From positions 53,919-117,918 of the forward strand of contig JAZQDE010000008.1 in the NCBI GenBank assembly GCA_045546695.1: 64,000 nt of DNA, read 5' to 3'. This document shows positions 43,896 to 52,929 of the stretch, in pieces. The notes under the pieces are model-generated. The model was not told the origin of the DNA. It did not search any database and saw only the letters and a list, made by a program, of their open reading frames with translations. This DNA comes from SIG424 sp045546695. GTDB lineage: Bacteria > Bacillota > Clostridia > UBA1212 > UBA1255. Numbering within the stretch: the first letter of the stretch is position 1; the number at the start of each line of letters is the position of its first letter. The position numbers and the translations under genes were made by a program.

Positions 43896-44733
43896 TCTGT
43901 ATACGCTCTTTTCTTCGTGAACCTTTATTTTTCAATGCTTCATAGAAGTTTGTAGGATGCAAACGCACAACTTCAATTTTCTTATTATTCAACGTACATT
44001 CTACACGAGCGCCGTCCGGAATCTCAACGGATAAATCGCCATCCATCAATGCAACGACCTTATTCTTAGGACGCGCATTACGTAAAGTCACCCTACCATT
44101 AGGATTTACTACAATCGACGCACTTTGTGTATAATGCGCACAAATCGGCGTGAAAATCATTACGTCTGCAGCCGGGTCTACAATCGGACCTCCTGCTGAT
44201 AACGAATAAGCAGTCGAACCTGTCGGAGTCGCAACAATAACGCCATCACAAGGATACGTTTCAACGTAGTTATCGTTAATATACGCATCAAGATATGCAA
44301 CACCCAGCGGAGCTTCTCTTACAATAACAATATCATTAAGAGCATGCGCGTGTCCGATATGCTCGCCTGTCTTTTCATCAAACATATTGAAGTTCAGCAT
44401 TCTGCGCTCTTCGGTGAAAAAATCTTTCTTTATAAGGCGTGAAATGACCTCAGGCATATCGTCTTCGTTGTATTCGGCGAGCAAGCCAAAAGTGCCGAGA
44501 TTAAAGCCGAGAATCGGTATACCACTGTCAAAAGTAGCTTTTGTTGCTTTAAGAAACGTACCGTCACCGCCGACTGACAATATAAAATCAGAGTCTGCAA
44601 ACATATGAGGATCTGTATATTCACAAGTAGCGATATATACGTCTATCTCGTGATTTTCACAATAATCCTTAAGCTTCAAAGCATAATCTTTACAATCTTC
44701 TTTTTTGTCATTATATACAACGCCGATTTTCAT
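43885..44733 (-). CDS. nadK: NAD kinase
   Basis: 282 residues. GGDGT motif at 55-59, the NE/D motif in HALNDIVI, and the TPTGSTAYSLSAGGPI block bind NAD and metal. It phosphorylates NAD to NADP. In most Clostridia tlyA and dxs lie between ispA and nadK; here nadK follows ispA directly after a 35-nt gap. Confidence 0.95.
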   Translation of the reverse strand: MKIGVVYNDKKEDCKDYALKLKDYCENHEIDVYIATCEYTDPHMFADSDFILSVGGDGTFLKATKATFDSGIPILGFNLGTFGLLAEYNEDDMPEVISRLIKKDFFTEERRMLNFNMFDEKTGEHIGHAHALNDIVIVREAPLGVAYLDAYINDNYVETYPCDGVIVATPTGSTAYSLSAGGPIVDPAADVMIFTPICAHYTQSASIVVNPNGRVTLRNARPKNKVVALMDGDLSVEIPDGARVECTLNNKKIEVVRLHPTNFYEALKNKGSRRKERIQNEK

Positions 44734-44768
44734 TTAACATCACCTTTGATTTTTGATTATACAACGCT

Positions 44769-45653
44769 TTATATTTGTCTTTCAAGTAAAAAAACAGCAA
44801 GATCATGCAGAAAATCGCATGCTTCTTTGTTTATGGATTCATATGTAGACAAAATATCACAGATACCAAGAGCCTTCTCGGTAAGCTCTTCTAGAAGTTT
44901 TTCTGACTTCTCGCGACCGATAACAGCGATAAACGTATTTGGAGCAGTGTCTGTATCTTCATCTAAAATGTCATCTTTTACCTGGAAAGCAAGGCCGATT
45001 GTCTGTGCATAATCAATCATAAGGTCACTGATTGTCGAATCTTTGATTTCTGATAAAACAACGGCAATCTCAGCAGGTACTTTAAGGAGAGCGCCTGTCT
45101 TGCGGTCGCACATGTATCTTACGTCATCAATGGTAGGATTTGGTGCGACAGTCACTGTGTCAACTATCTGTCCGCCGATCATACCTTCTGTGCCGGCTGC
45201 CTGTGCAATAAGCTTTATAGCGCAGATGCCACGCAGTTTGTTATCCGCCATCAACGCGCCTTGTGATGCAAGTTCAAAAGCATATGTAAGCAGAGCATCA
45301 CCTGCAAGAATCGCAGTATCTTCGCCGAACTGTTTGTGGCAACTCAGGCGGCCGCGTCTGTAATCATCATTATCCATTGCCGGAAGGTCGTCGTGAATAA
45401 GCGAATACGTATGAATCATCTCGATTGCACACGCAAAAGGAAGAATCTTTTCTTTTTGTGTGCCAAGGCAGTCTGCCATCGCAAGACACAAAACAGGCCT
45501 GATGCGTTTACCGCCGGCAAGCAAACTATAGCGCATTGACTCATAAATTATATTCTGTGGATTTTTCCTCTCTGCTACATATTTATCGAGCGCCTCGTTT
45601 ACGATATTGATATATCCTTTAAATTTATCCTTAAAATTTTCACTGATCTTCAT
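44769..45653 (-). CDS. ispA: short-chain polyprenyl diphosphate synthase (farnesyl/geranyl)
   Basis: 294 residues. Both aspartate-rich motifs are present: DDLPAMD with RRG (FARM) and QVKDDILDED (SARM). It condenses DMAPP/GPP with IPP to make farnesyl-PP. Its start overlaps xseB by 14 nt, so translation is coupled. The expected neighbour dxs is missing. Confidence 0.94.
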   Translation of the reverse strand: MKISENFKDKFKGYINIVNEALDKYVAERKNPQNIIYESMRYSLLAGGKRIRPVLCLAMADCLGTQKEKILPFACAIEMIHTYSLIHDDLPAMDNDDYRRGRLSCHKQFGEDTAILAGDALLTYAFELASQGALMADNKLRGICAIKLIAQAAGTEGMIGGQIVDTVTVAPNPTIDDVRYMCDRKTGALLKVPAEIAVVLSEIKDSTISDLMIDYAQTIGLAFQVKDDILDEDTDTAPNTFIAVIGREKSEKLLEELTEKALGICDILSTYESINKEACDFLHDLAVFLLERQI

Positions 45654-45852
45654 TTTTTACACCACTTTCTGTAACAACTACTTTGGCAATATCTGCCTCA
45701 TAGCTTGTCAACTTTGATTTACAATATTTGATAAGCTCCATGCCCTCTTTATAACGCTCAATTGACTCTTCAAGTTCAAGCTTACCGGCTTCCATCTGTC
45801 TTAAAATATCATCAAGACGCGCCATTGCTTCTTCAAATTTAATATTTTCCAT
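45640..45852 (-). CDS. xseB: exonuclease VII small subunit
   Basis: 70 residues from the ATG at 45852 (AAGGGAG upstream). A short helical protein with FEEAMARLDDILRQMEAGKL and LEESIERYKEGMEL, the XseB hairpin. It forms the multimer with XseA that degrades single-stranded DNA. Confidence 0.94.
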   Translation of the reverse strand: MENIKFEEAMARLDDILRQMEAGKLELEESIERYKEGMELIKYCKSKLTSYEADIAKVVVTESGVKNEDQ

Positions 45853-45880
45853 AATATCTCCCTTCAAACACCGGTGAAAA

Positions 45881-47068
45881 TCACTTTACCAAAGCTTTGA
45901 ATTCACCATTTCCTGTCAAAATTTTAAGTTCCTCGCCGCCTGTAACAGCTTTTGAATCAGATACGATATGCCCTGTTTCCGAATAAACAATGCTATATCC
46001 GCGTTTAAGAACACTCGTCGGATTCATAGCTTCAAGCCTGTGCATTGCGCCGTCAAGTTTGCTGCCAGTAAGAGCCATTTTCTGTGAAACAATGCTCGTC
46101 ATCCGCTGTGCTTTGTTGTCAAGTTTCTCGCCCGCATCCTCTATTATTTTCTCAGGTCTTGTAAAATATACATTATTTGCAATTCTGTCGAGTTGCGCCT
46201 TTTTCACCTTAAGATTTGCCTCAGGAAGCAACCTCAATCTCTCTGCTTTGCTCTCAATTCCTGCCATCAGTTCATCGTATTCCGGAACTGCAAGTTCGGC
46301 AGCTGCCGATGGTGTCGGAGCCCTCAGGTCGGCCACAAAATCAGAAATAGTATAATCTGTTTCATGTCCTACAGCGCTTATTACCGGGACACTGCAATTG
46401 AAAATCGCACGAGCAGTTATTTCTTCATTAAACGACCATAATTCTTCAATAGAGCCTCCGCCCCTGCCAAGAATTACCACGTCAACAGGCCTTTCCTTGC
46501 TTATATAAAATAGCGTACGCGATATTTCAGAAGAAGCAGTCGCGCCTTGCACGCTCACGTGAAAAATCTTTATATTCATCGACGGAAATCTTCGTCTTAT
46601 AACGTTTTGAATATCATGCACTGCCGCACCTGATTTCGACGTTACAACACCGACAGTTTGTGGTAAAAAAGGAATCGGCTTTTTATATTTTTCAAGAAAA
46701 AGACCTTCCTTTTCGAGCTTTGCTTTTAATTCATTATATGCAAAAAACAAATCACCAACTCCCTGTGTAACAAGCTTTTCACAGTAAAGTTGGTAGACTC
46801 CATCTCTTTCATATACATTTATACTGCCATATGCAAGAACCTTCATACCGTCAGACGGCCTGAAATCAACCTGCTTCATATAGCTTGAAAACATAACACA
46901 TTTCAGTACAGAATTCTGGTCTTTGAGGCTGAAATACGCATGACCCGAACTGTAAACCTTGAAATTGGACACTTCACCTTTTATCCAGATATGGGAAAGA
47001 TTCGTATCAAAGCTTACAAGGGATTTGATGTATCTGTTAATATCTGTGACACTAACAGCATTTGGCAC
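45881..47068 (-). CDS. xseA: exonuclease VII large subunit
   Basis: 395 residues. N-terminal OB fold (SVTDINRYIKSLV...HIWIKGEVSNFK), catalytic middle domain (VVTSKSGAAVHDI, RGGGSIEELW, SAVGHETDYTISDFVADLRAPTPSAAAE) and a coiled C-terminal part. The start is GTG (47068), AGGAGG 8 nt upstream, overlapping nusB by 17 nt. Confidence 0.95.
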   Translation of the reverse strand: MPNAVSVTDINRYIKSLVSFDTNLSHIWIKGEVSNFKVYSSGHAYFSLKDQNSVLKCVMFSSYMKQVDFRPSDGMKVLAYGSINVYERDGVYQLYCEKLVTQGVGDLFFAYNELKAKLEKEGLFLEKYKKPIPFLPQTVGVVTSKSGAAVHDIQNVIRRRFPSMNIKIFHVSVQGATASSEISRTLFYISKERPVDVVILGRGGGSIEELWSFNEEITARAIFNCSVPVISAVGHETDYTISDFVADLRAPTPSAAAELAVPEYDELMAGIESKAERLRLLPEANLKVKKAQLDRIANNVYFTRPEKIIEDAGEKLDNKAQRMTSIVSQKMALTGSKLDGAMHRLEAMNPTSVLKRGYSIVYSETGHIVSDSKAVTGGEELKILTGNGEFKALVK

Positions 47069-47465
47069 TGTAAATACCTCCTAAAATACCGTTTACAAAA
47101 GAGCCGGCATCTTCGTAGCTATATTTTTTTGCAAACTCAACAGCTTCATTGATAGATACTGAAGGATGAATATCAGGGCGATAGAGCATCTCATAAATTG
47201 CCACTCTAAGCACTGCAATATCAACACGTGACATTCTGTCGAGCGTCCATTCTTTTGAAAATTTATTAATCAGCGCATCAAGCTCTGACATATGCTCATT
47301 GACACCAAAAACGATATCCTTAATAAATTCCTTTTCAAGATTCTTAAGTTCGTCTTCTTCACATGCCATATAATAAGTATCAAGAACTTTTTGAAGGTCT
47401 GACTCCAAAAATCCATTCTGATAAACAATTTTGATTGCCGCTTCACGCGACTTTGGTCTGCTCAT
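47052..47465 (-). CDS. nusB: transcription antitermination factor NusB
   Basis: 137 residues, all-helical, with the typical RVDIAVLRVAIYEMLYRPDIHPSVSINEAVEFAKKY-type C-terminal motif (about 85-120). NusB binds boxA RNA with S10 in rRNA antitermination. The ATG at 47465 has TGGAG 9 nt upstream; an ATG 15 nt earlier overlaps that site. Confidence 0.94.
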   Translation of the reverse strand: MSRPKSREAAIKIVYQNGFLESDLQKVLDTYYMACEEDELKNLEKEFIKDIVFGVNEHMSELDALINKFSKEWTLDRMSRVDIAVLRVAIYEMLYRPDIHPSVSINEAVEFAKKYSYEDAGSFVNGILGGIYSAKCC

Positions 47466-47488
47466 TGTAATAATCTCCATTAAAAAAT

Positions 47489-47716
47489 TTATCTGTACGA
47501 TCCGGGCGGAATAATCTTATCAAGAAGCTCCCGGAAAAAGGATTTATCCTTCTGTAACTGTCTGCCGATTATAAATCCGACAGCAACGCATGCACAAAGA
47601 ATGATTGTCTTGAAAAGACCGATCCAGACGAGTGAAATGCCGACAATCAAACCAAGCAAGGCACCATTTGTAGCATAAAAATGACTTCTGTAAAACTTGT
47701 AAATTCTTCTTAACAT
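47489..47716 (-). CDS. small DUF2273-like membrane protein
   Basis: 75 residues with two hydrophobic helices (GALLGLIVGISLVWIGLF and IILCACVAVGFIIG). DUF2273 proteins occur next to Asp23 and AmaP; their function is not established. It sits between amaP and nusB with short spacing. Confidence 0.8.
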   Translation of the reverse strand: MLRRIYKFYRSHFYATNGALLGLIVGISLVWIGLFKTIILCACVAVGFIIGRQLQKDKSFFRELLDKIIPPGSYR

Positions 47717-47728
47717 TCATCTCACCTC

Positions 47729-48286
47729 TTATTCTTCAGGCTTTGCAGCTGAGTGTACACTGTCTACACATACGTCTATTGATTTAACATTAAGATCCAT
47801 CGTTGAAACAATTGAATCTCTGATTCTTTCCTGAACACTTTTACAAAGGTTAGGTACGTGTACATCAGGAAAAACAGCAAGTTTGACAACGATTGCCACG
47901 CCATCTTTTACAAACTTTACCTTAGCCTTTGCATCTTTTACACCGGCAAATTTTTTAGACAATGCAAGTGCGATATTTTCAACAGAATTTGATGATATTT
48001 TAATGACACCTGATTCATTAACTGCACAATAATAACGTTCTGTACGTCTTATTCTCAACGCGGTTACAAGAACTGTTACGTTGATTATGAATAAAACAAG
48101 ACCGAAAACAAATAACATTACGTCATATCGGTTTGAACGAAGAAAAGAAATATCACAATAGTCAATAATTATTGACATAATCTCCTTGTCTCCGAACGGA
48201 GCAAGCATAATAACTCCACTTATGATTGTTGTCAGGAATGCATAAATTGCAACTATAATTTTAAGGAGCCAATTATTATTGTTCAT
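47729..48286 (-). CDS. amaP: alkaline-shock membrane anchor protein AmaP
   Basis: 185 residues. Two N-terminal membrane helices (IVAIYAFLTTIISGVIML; VMLFVFGLVLFIINVTVL) and a soluble Asp23-like region. AmaP anchors Asp23 at the membrane in Staphylococcus. The ATG at 48286 shares a base with the asp23 stop (TGATG). Confidence 0.85.
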   Translation of the reverse strand: MNNNNWLLKIIVAIYAFLTTIISGVIMLAPFGDKEIMSIIIDYCDISFLRSNRYDVMLFVFGLVLFIINVTVLVTALRIRRTERYYCAVNESGVIKISSNSVENIALALSKKFAGVKDAKAKVKFVKDGVAIVVKLAVFPDVHVPNLCKSVQERIRDSIVSTMDLNVKSIDVCVDSVHSAAKPEE

Positions 48287-48720
48287 CACATATCACCGCT
48301 TTCTGTATTCTTGTCATTATCATTTGAAGAGCCGCCGAAACTGACACCTTGTACATGAATGTTTACAGCATCAATCTCAATGCCGGCAAGCTCTTCTATA
48401 GTTTTTTTCACATGCTCCTGAATCTCCCATGCTGCTTCAGGAATTCTATATCCATATTTAATAATAACGTAAAGGTCGATAACTGTCTTGTCGTTCTTCG
48501 TGTCAACTTTAACGCCTTTTGACAGATTGCGACGTCCGAACGCTTCAACAATACCACCTGTAAAGCCGCCACTCATTTTATAGACACTCTTAATCTCAGC
48601 TGCAGCAACACCGGCCATAATAGCCAGCACCTCATCTGTGATCATCATATTCGCGGTGTCTTCTTCGTCGCTTTCTATCTCTTCTGCAAGACGGTCGGTT
48701 TTGATCTTATCTTCGTTCAA
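48286..48720 (-). CDS. Asp23/Gls24-family envelope stress protein
   Basis: 144 residues with the family core ITDEVLAIMAGVAAAEIKSV, GVKVDTKNDKTVIDLYVIIKYGYRIPE and VNIHVQGVSF. Members form membrane-associated clusters that protect the envelope. The start is TTG (48720), AAAGGAAG upstream. First gene of asp23-amaP-DUF2273-nusB and onward. Confidence 0.92.
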   Translation of the reverse strand: MNEDKIKTDRLAEEIESDEEDTANMMITDEVLAIMAGVAAAEIKSVYKMSGGFTGGIVEAFGRRNLSKGVKVDTKNDKTVIDLYVIIKYGYRIPEAAWEIQEHVKKTIEELAGIEIDAVNIHVQGVSFGGSSNDNDKNTESGDM

Positions 48721-48750
48721 GTAGCATCTTCCTTTATGATATATTAGATA

Positions 48751-50364
48751 TTATTCGATAATACTCTCATCCCATGACTCGGGCTTTTCAATATTGAGAA
48801 GCTTTACAATTGTAGCTGCAACATTTGACAAACCAAATGAGCCATCTTTAATCACGATATTCTTTGCGTTATCTGTATCATCGTAGAAAATACAAGGAAC
48901 AGGATTGAGCGTGTGAGCTGTCTTGGACTTAGGTGTACCATTTGAGTTGTAAGCAACTTTACCCTTCTTAATCTCGTACATCTCATCTGCATTTCCATGG
49001 TCAGCCGTAATAATACACATACCGCCGAGTTCTTTTACAACAGGAAGAATACGTGACAGGCAAAGGTCAACAGTCTCAACAGCAACAGTAGCTGCAAGAT
49101 AGTTACCTGTATGGCCAACCATATCTCCGTTTGCAAAGTTTACACGTGCACATTTATATTTGTTTGTTTTGAGTTCTTCGATAAGAGCGTCTGTAACTTC
49201 AGCAGCCTTCATCCATGGGCGCTGTTCAAAAGGAACAACGTCAGACTTAACCTCAATATAAGTCTCAAGCTCTTCACTGAACTTGCCACTCTTGTTGCCG
49301 TTCCAAAAATAGGTAACGTGACCGAACTTCTGTGTCTCAGCAATAGCAAGCTGACTGATGCCCTTGCTTGCGAGCAACTCGCCCATTGTATTTTTGATTG
49401 ATGGAGGATTTACGAGATATCTTGCAGGAATATTGAGGTCTCCGTCGTACTGGAGCATACCTGCGAAGCAAACTTTAACAAATCCCTTGCGGTTAAATGT
49501 ATCAAGAGCCGGATCTTCAAAAGCTCTGCAGATTTCGAGCGCTCGGTCGCCTCTGAAGTTGAAAAATACAACGCTGTCGTTGTCAACGATTCTACCTACA
49601 GGCTCATCATTTTCATCGGCAATAACAAATGCCGGTAAATCCTGGTCGATAACACCTGTCTCAGCACGGAATGTCTCAATAGCTGTCTTTGCATCGGCAA
49701 ACTTCCTTGCCTCACCGAGAACGTGTGTGTTCCAGCCTCTTTCTACCATGCTCCAGTCAGCTTCGTAGCGGTCCATTGTGATATTCATTCTGCCGCCGCC
49801 TGACGCAATACGTACGTCGAAGCTGTCGTCACGAAGATTGCTCAAGAATTCTTCAAAAGGAACAACGTAATCAAGAGCTGATGTCTCACCAACGTCACGT
49901 CCGTCAAGAAGAATATGAACACGTACCTTCTTAACGCCACTATTTTTAGCCTTTTCAATCATAGCTTTGAGGTGATTTATATGTGAGTGTACATTACCAT
50001 CAGAAAAAAGTCCGAGGAAATGAAGCGTTGAATCGTATTCTTTGATATTTGCAATAATCTCTGTCCAGCCTGTGCCTTCAAACATAAGGCCTGACTCAAT
50101 AGACTCATTAACGAGCTTTGCGCCCTGGCTGTATACGGCGCCTGCACCAAGTGCATTGTGTCCTACTTCTGAGTTACCCATGTCATCATCTGAAGGAAGT
50201 CCTACAGCTGTACCGTGAGCCTTGAGCTTTGTCCATTTATAATTTGCAAATAAGTTGTCAAGACAAGGTGTATAACTGCTCTCTACAGCATTACCTTCTT
50301 TATTCGGTGTAAGTCCGATACCATCCATTACGATCGTAACAATAGGTCCTTTATAATCAAACAT
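48751..50364 (-). CDS. gpmI: 2,3-bisphosphoglycerate-independent phosphoglycerate mutase
   Basis: 537 residues of the alkaline-phosphatase superfamily. Asp14 (MDGIG), phospho-acceptor Ser65 (DDMGNSEVGHN) and the late DHGNAD motif supply the two-manganese site. It interconverts 3- and 2-phosphoglycerate in glycolysis. It stands alone, away from pgk/tpi. The ATG has GGAGG upstream. The N-terminal third is slightly longer than Bacillus GpmI (about 510). Confidence 0.95.
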   Translation of the reverse strand: MFDYKGPIVTIVMDGIGLTPNKEGNAVESSYTPCLDNLFANYKWTKLKAHGTAVGLPSDDDMGNSEVGHNALGAGAVYSQGAKLVNESIESGLMFEGTGWTEIIANIKEYDSTLHFLGLFSDGNVHSHINHLKAMIEKAKNSGVKKVRVHILLDGRDVGETSALDYVVPFEEFLSNLRDDSFDVRIASGGGRMNITMDRYEADWSMVERGWNTHVLGEARKFADAKTAIETFRAETGVIDQDLPAFVIADENDEPVGRIVDNDSVVFFNFRGDRALEICRAFEDPALDTFNRKGFVKVCFAGMLQYDGDLNIPARYLVNPPSIKNTMGELLASKGISQLAIAETQKFGHVTYFWNGNKSGKFSEELETYIEVKSDVVPFEQRPWMKAAEVTDALIEELKTNKYKCARVNFANGDMVGHTGNYLAATVAVETVDLCLSRILPVVKELGGMCIITADHGNADEMYEIKKGKVAYNSNGTPKSKTAHTLNPVPCIFYDDTDNAKNIVIKDGSFGLSNVAATIVKLLNIEKPESWDESIIE

Positions 50365-50447
50365 TCTTAAAACCTCCGTGTTTATCTTTTAACCTTACTA
50401 TTTTACTAAATTCATACCCTTGTGTCAAACTGTGAAAAGTCACAAGA

Positions 50448-51335
50448 TCAATTACCGAAGAATAATTTTGATGCGACTCTTTGTTGATATTTATCGTCAA
50501 ATACCATGTTATATATATCGTTTGGTATAGGTCCACTGCCTGCAAACTCATCTTTTGACCGTTCTTCATCAATATCTGCCTGAAAATCAATTAAAACGTT
50601 TTTACCTTCGCACATACCGAGATATATAACAAGCAATCTTACGAATGCTACTTTATAAAGCGGAGACTGAAGCAATTCTACAAAATTTGTATCAAATTCG
50701 TATTTTACTTTTCTGAAAACAACGTCAACAAGACGACCTTCAGAAATCTCAAGTATACAATATTCCGCAGCACATTCCTCGTTATAATGTTCTCCGACAG
50801 AGCCGGGATTGATTGCTACTTTTTCACCGAAATGAGTACATGATTGTTCATGTGTATGTGCAAATATCAGAATGTTTTCAGAAATCTGATTAAGAGCGTT
50901 ATAAATACGTTCCACCCCTTTATCAAGATACATCCCCTCGTTTACGTTAAATGGAGATCCGTGCACGATTCTGATAGCAAGATCATCATGCATCGCAGTC
51001 AGAACCTTCGGGAGATTCTTTATATATTCGCGATTTTCAGGTGTGAGTGTATTATAAGTCCAAAGTATTGAAGCATATTCTTCATAAATATCCCAAATAT
51101 CTGATACAGCCTTATATTCACTGAGAGCCTGCTCCCAGTTTCCTTTTATTACCAGAGGTGTAAGCTTGCGGATAATATCAATTGTTTCGTTTGGTTCGTG
51201 CCAGTCACAGATAATATCCCCTGCAACGATGTACTCGCTGACACCGAACATTTTTGAATCTCTGACACATGCCTCCAGAGCCCTTTTGTTTGAATGTATA
51301 TCTGCAAAAACTGCTACTTTAAAACTACCTGCCAT
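50448..51335 (-). CDS. calcineurin-like metallophosphoesterase (YfcE/MJ0936-like)
   Basis: 295 residues from the ATG at 51335 (GGAGG 12 nt upstream). Metal-site motifs: FADIHSN, AGDIICDW, GNWE, HGSPFN and AHTHEQS. It is a binuclear metallophosphoesterase; substrates in the family range from nucleotides to RNA ends. Divergent from gltX, with interlocked promoters. Confidence 0.85.
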   Translation of the reverse strand: MAGSFKVAVFADIHSNKRALEACVRDSKMFGVSEYIVAGDIICDWHEPNETIDIIRKLTPLVIKGNWEQALSEYKAVSDIWDIYEEYASILWTYNTLTPENREYIKNLPKVLTAMHDDLAIRIVHGSPFNVNEGMYLDKGVERIYNALNQISENILIFAHTHEQSCTHFGEKVAINPGSVGEHYNEECAAEYCILEISEGRLVDVVFRKVKYEFDTNFVELLQSPLYKVAFVRLLVIYLGMCEGKNVLIDFQADIDEERSKDEFAGSGPIPNDIYNMVFDDKYQQRVASKLFFGN

Positions 51336-51366
51336 AGCTATAAATCGCCTCCATTTTCTCTGCGTA

Positions 51367-51395
51367 ATTTTATCACACATCTTGACTTATGACAA
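51367..51395 (-). promoter_or_regulatory. promoter of the phosphoesterase gene
   Basis: Minus-strand TTGTCA (51395-51390) and TAAAAT (51372-51367), spacer 17 bp. The -35 region interlocks with the gltX promoter on the other strand. Confidence 0.55.
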
Positions 51396-51410
51396 TCGAA
51401 GTTTTATCAT
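51382..51410 (+). promoter_or_regulatory. gltX-glnS promoter
   Basis: TTGACT (51382-51387) and TATCAT (51405-51410), spacer 17 bp, about 50 nt before the gltX ATG. Confidence 0.6.
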
Positions 51411-51459
51411 AGGAATGTTATATTTGTATATATTCTACCTAATGAGAAAGGATTTATTT

Positions 51460-52929
51460 ATGGATACAGTAAGAACACGTTTTGCACCGAGTCCTACAGG
51501 ATTTATGCACGTTGGCAACCTTAGAACAGCATTATACGAATATCTTATTGCAAAAGTAAACGGCGGTAAGTTTATTCTTCGTATAGAAGATACAGATCAA
51601 GAGCGTTTCGTAGAAGGCGCTATGGACGTTGTATTAAAAACGTTGAACGATTCAGGTATTAAATTTGACGAAGGTCCCGGAATTGGCGGTGAATACGGCC
51701 CGTATATCCAAAGTGAACGTAAAGCTATTTACAAAGAATATGCTCTTAAGTTGGTAGAATCAGGACATGCTTACTACTGTTTCTGTACAAAAGAGCGCCT
51801 TGATTCTCTTAAATCATCAGATGATAAGCTTGGCGCATCATTTAACTATGACCGCCATTGTCTTACGTTGTCTAAAGAAGAGATTCAGCGTAACCTCGAT
51901 AGTGGGATGCCCTACGTTATCCGTCAATACGTTCCCCACGAAGGGACCACAACGTTCCATGACGTAGTATACGGCGATATTACTGTTGAAAATAAAACGC
52001 TTGATGATCAGATTTTATTAAAATCAGACGGTCTTCCTACGTACAATTTCGCAAATATTGTTGATGACCATCTTATGAACATCACACACGTTGTAAGAGG
52101 CAACGAATATCTTGCTTCTACACCGAAATACAACCTCGTATACGAAGCATTCGGTTGGGAGCCGCCTGTATATATTCACTTGTCCCCTGTTATGAAAGAC
52201 GCTCAGCATAAGCTCTCAAAGCGCGACGGCGACGCATCTTTCCATGATCTGGTAAACCGCGGTTATCTGCCGGAAGCTATTTTGAACTACATTGCCCTTC
52301 TTGGTTGGAGTCCGAGAGGCAACGAGGAATTTTTCACAATTGACAAGCTCGAAAAAGTGTTTGATATTGAAGGCATCAGCAAATCACCTTCATTGTTTGA
52401 TATCAACAAGCTCACATGGATGAATGGTGAATATATAAGACGCATGTCTTTAGAGGAATTTACAGATATTGCCACACCATATATCAAGCAGGTTGTTCCG
52501 GGCGAAGTTGATTATGCTTTGATTGCAAAACTTATTCAGCCTCGCACAGAGCTTCTTTGCGATATTCCTGGCAAGGTTGATTTTATCGGTATGCTTCCGG
52601 ATTATGACACTGCTCTTTATTGTCATAAGAAAATGAAAACTGACGAATCTATTTCACTTGATTCGCTTAAAATTCTTGATACATTCTTCGCTGAAAATAA
52701 AAATCTTGAGTGGATATCGCAGTCGCTTTACGAAAAGCTTTGCGAGCTTGCTGCAAATTCAGGTATTAAAAACAGCCAGATTCTCTGGCCTCTTCGTACG
52801 GCACTCAGCGGCAAAGACGTAAGTCCGGGCGGCGCAACTGAGCTTGCACAATTGCTTGGCTACAACGAGACAGTAAGCAGAATCAAAATCGGTATTGAAA
52901 AACTGGAGGCAAAAGTAAATGGAAAATAA
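51460..52929 (+). CDS. gltX: glutamyl-tRNA synthetase
   Basis: 489 residues from ATG 51460 (AAAGG 8 nt upstream); the upstream in-frame extension to 51166 lies antisense to the phosphoesterase and is rejected. HIGH-type motif in FAPSPTGFMHVGN, KMSKS-type motif HKLSKRDGD. It charges tRNA-Glu, and tRNA-Gln too if non-discriminating. Since glnS follows directly with an 11-nt overlap, a discriminating form is expected. Confidence 0.95.
   Translation: MDTVRTRFAPSPTGFMHVGNLRTALYEYLIAKVNGGKFILRIEDTDQERFVEGAMDVVLKTLNDSGIKFDEGPGIGGEYGPYIQSERKAIYKEYALKLVESGHAYYCFCTKERLDSLKSSDDKLGASFNYDRHCLTLSKEEIQRNLDSGMPYVIRQYVPHEGTTTFHDVVYGDITVENKTLDDQILLKSDGLPTYNFANIVDDHLMNITHVVRGNEYLASTPKYNLVYEAFGWEPPVYIHLSPVMKDAQHKLSKRDGDASFHDLVNRGYLPEAILNYIALLGWSPRGNEEFFTIDKLEKVFDIEGISKSPSLFDINKLTWMNGEYIRRMSLEEFTDIATPYIKQVVPGEVDYALIAKLIQPRTELLCDIPGKVDFIGMLPDYDTALYCHKKMKTDESISLDSLKILDTFFAENKNLEWISQSLYEKLCELAANSGIKNSQILWPLRTALSGKDVSPGGATELAQLLGYNETVSRIKIGIEKLEAKVNGK

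Noticed and set aside
51166..51459. 98-codon N-terminal extension of gltX in frame
   Set aside because: It is antisense to the phosphoesterase gene, contains the gltX promoter, and a good ribosome binding site precedes the internal ATG at 51460.
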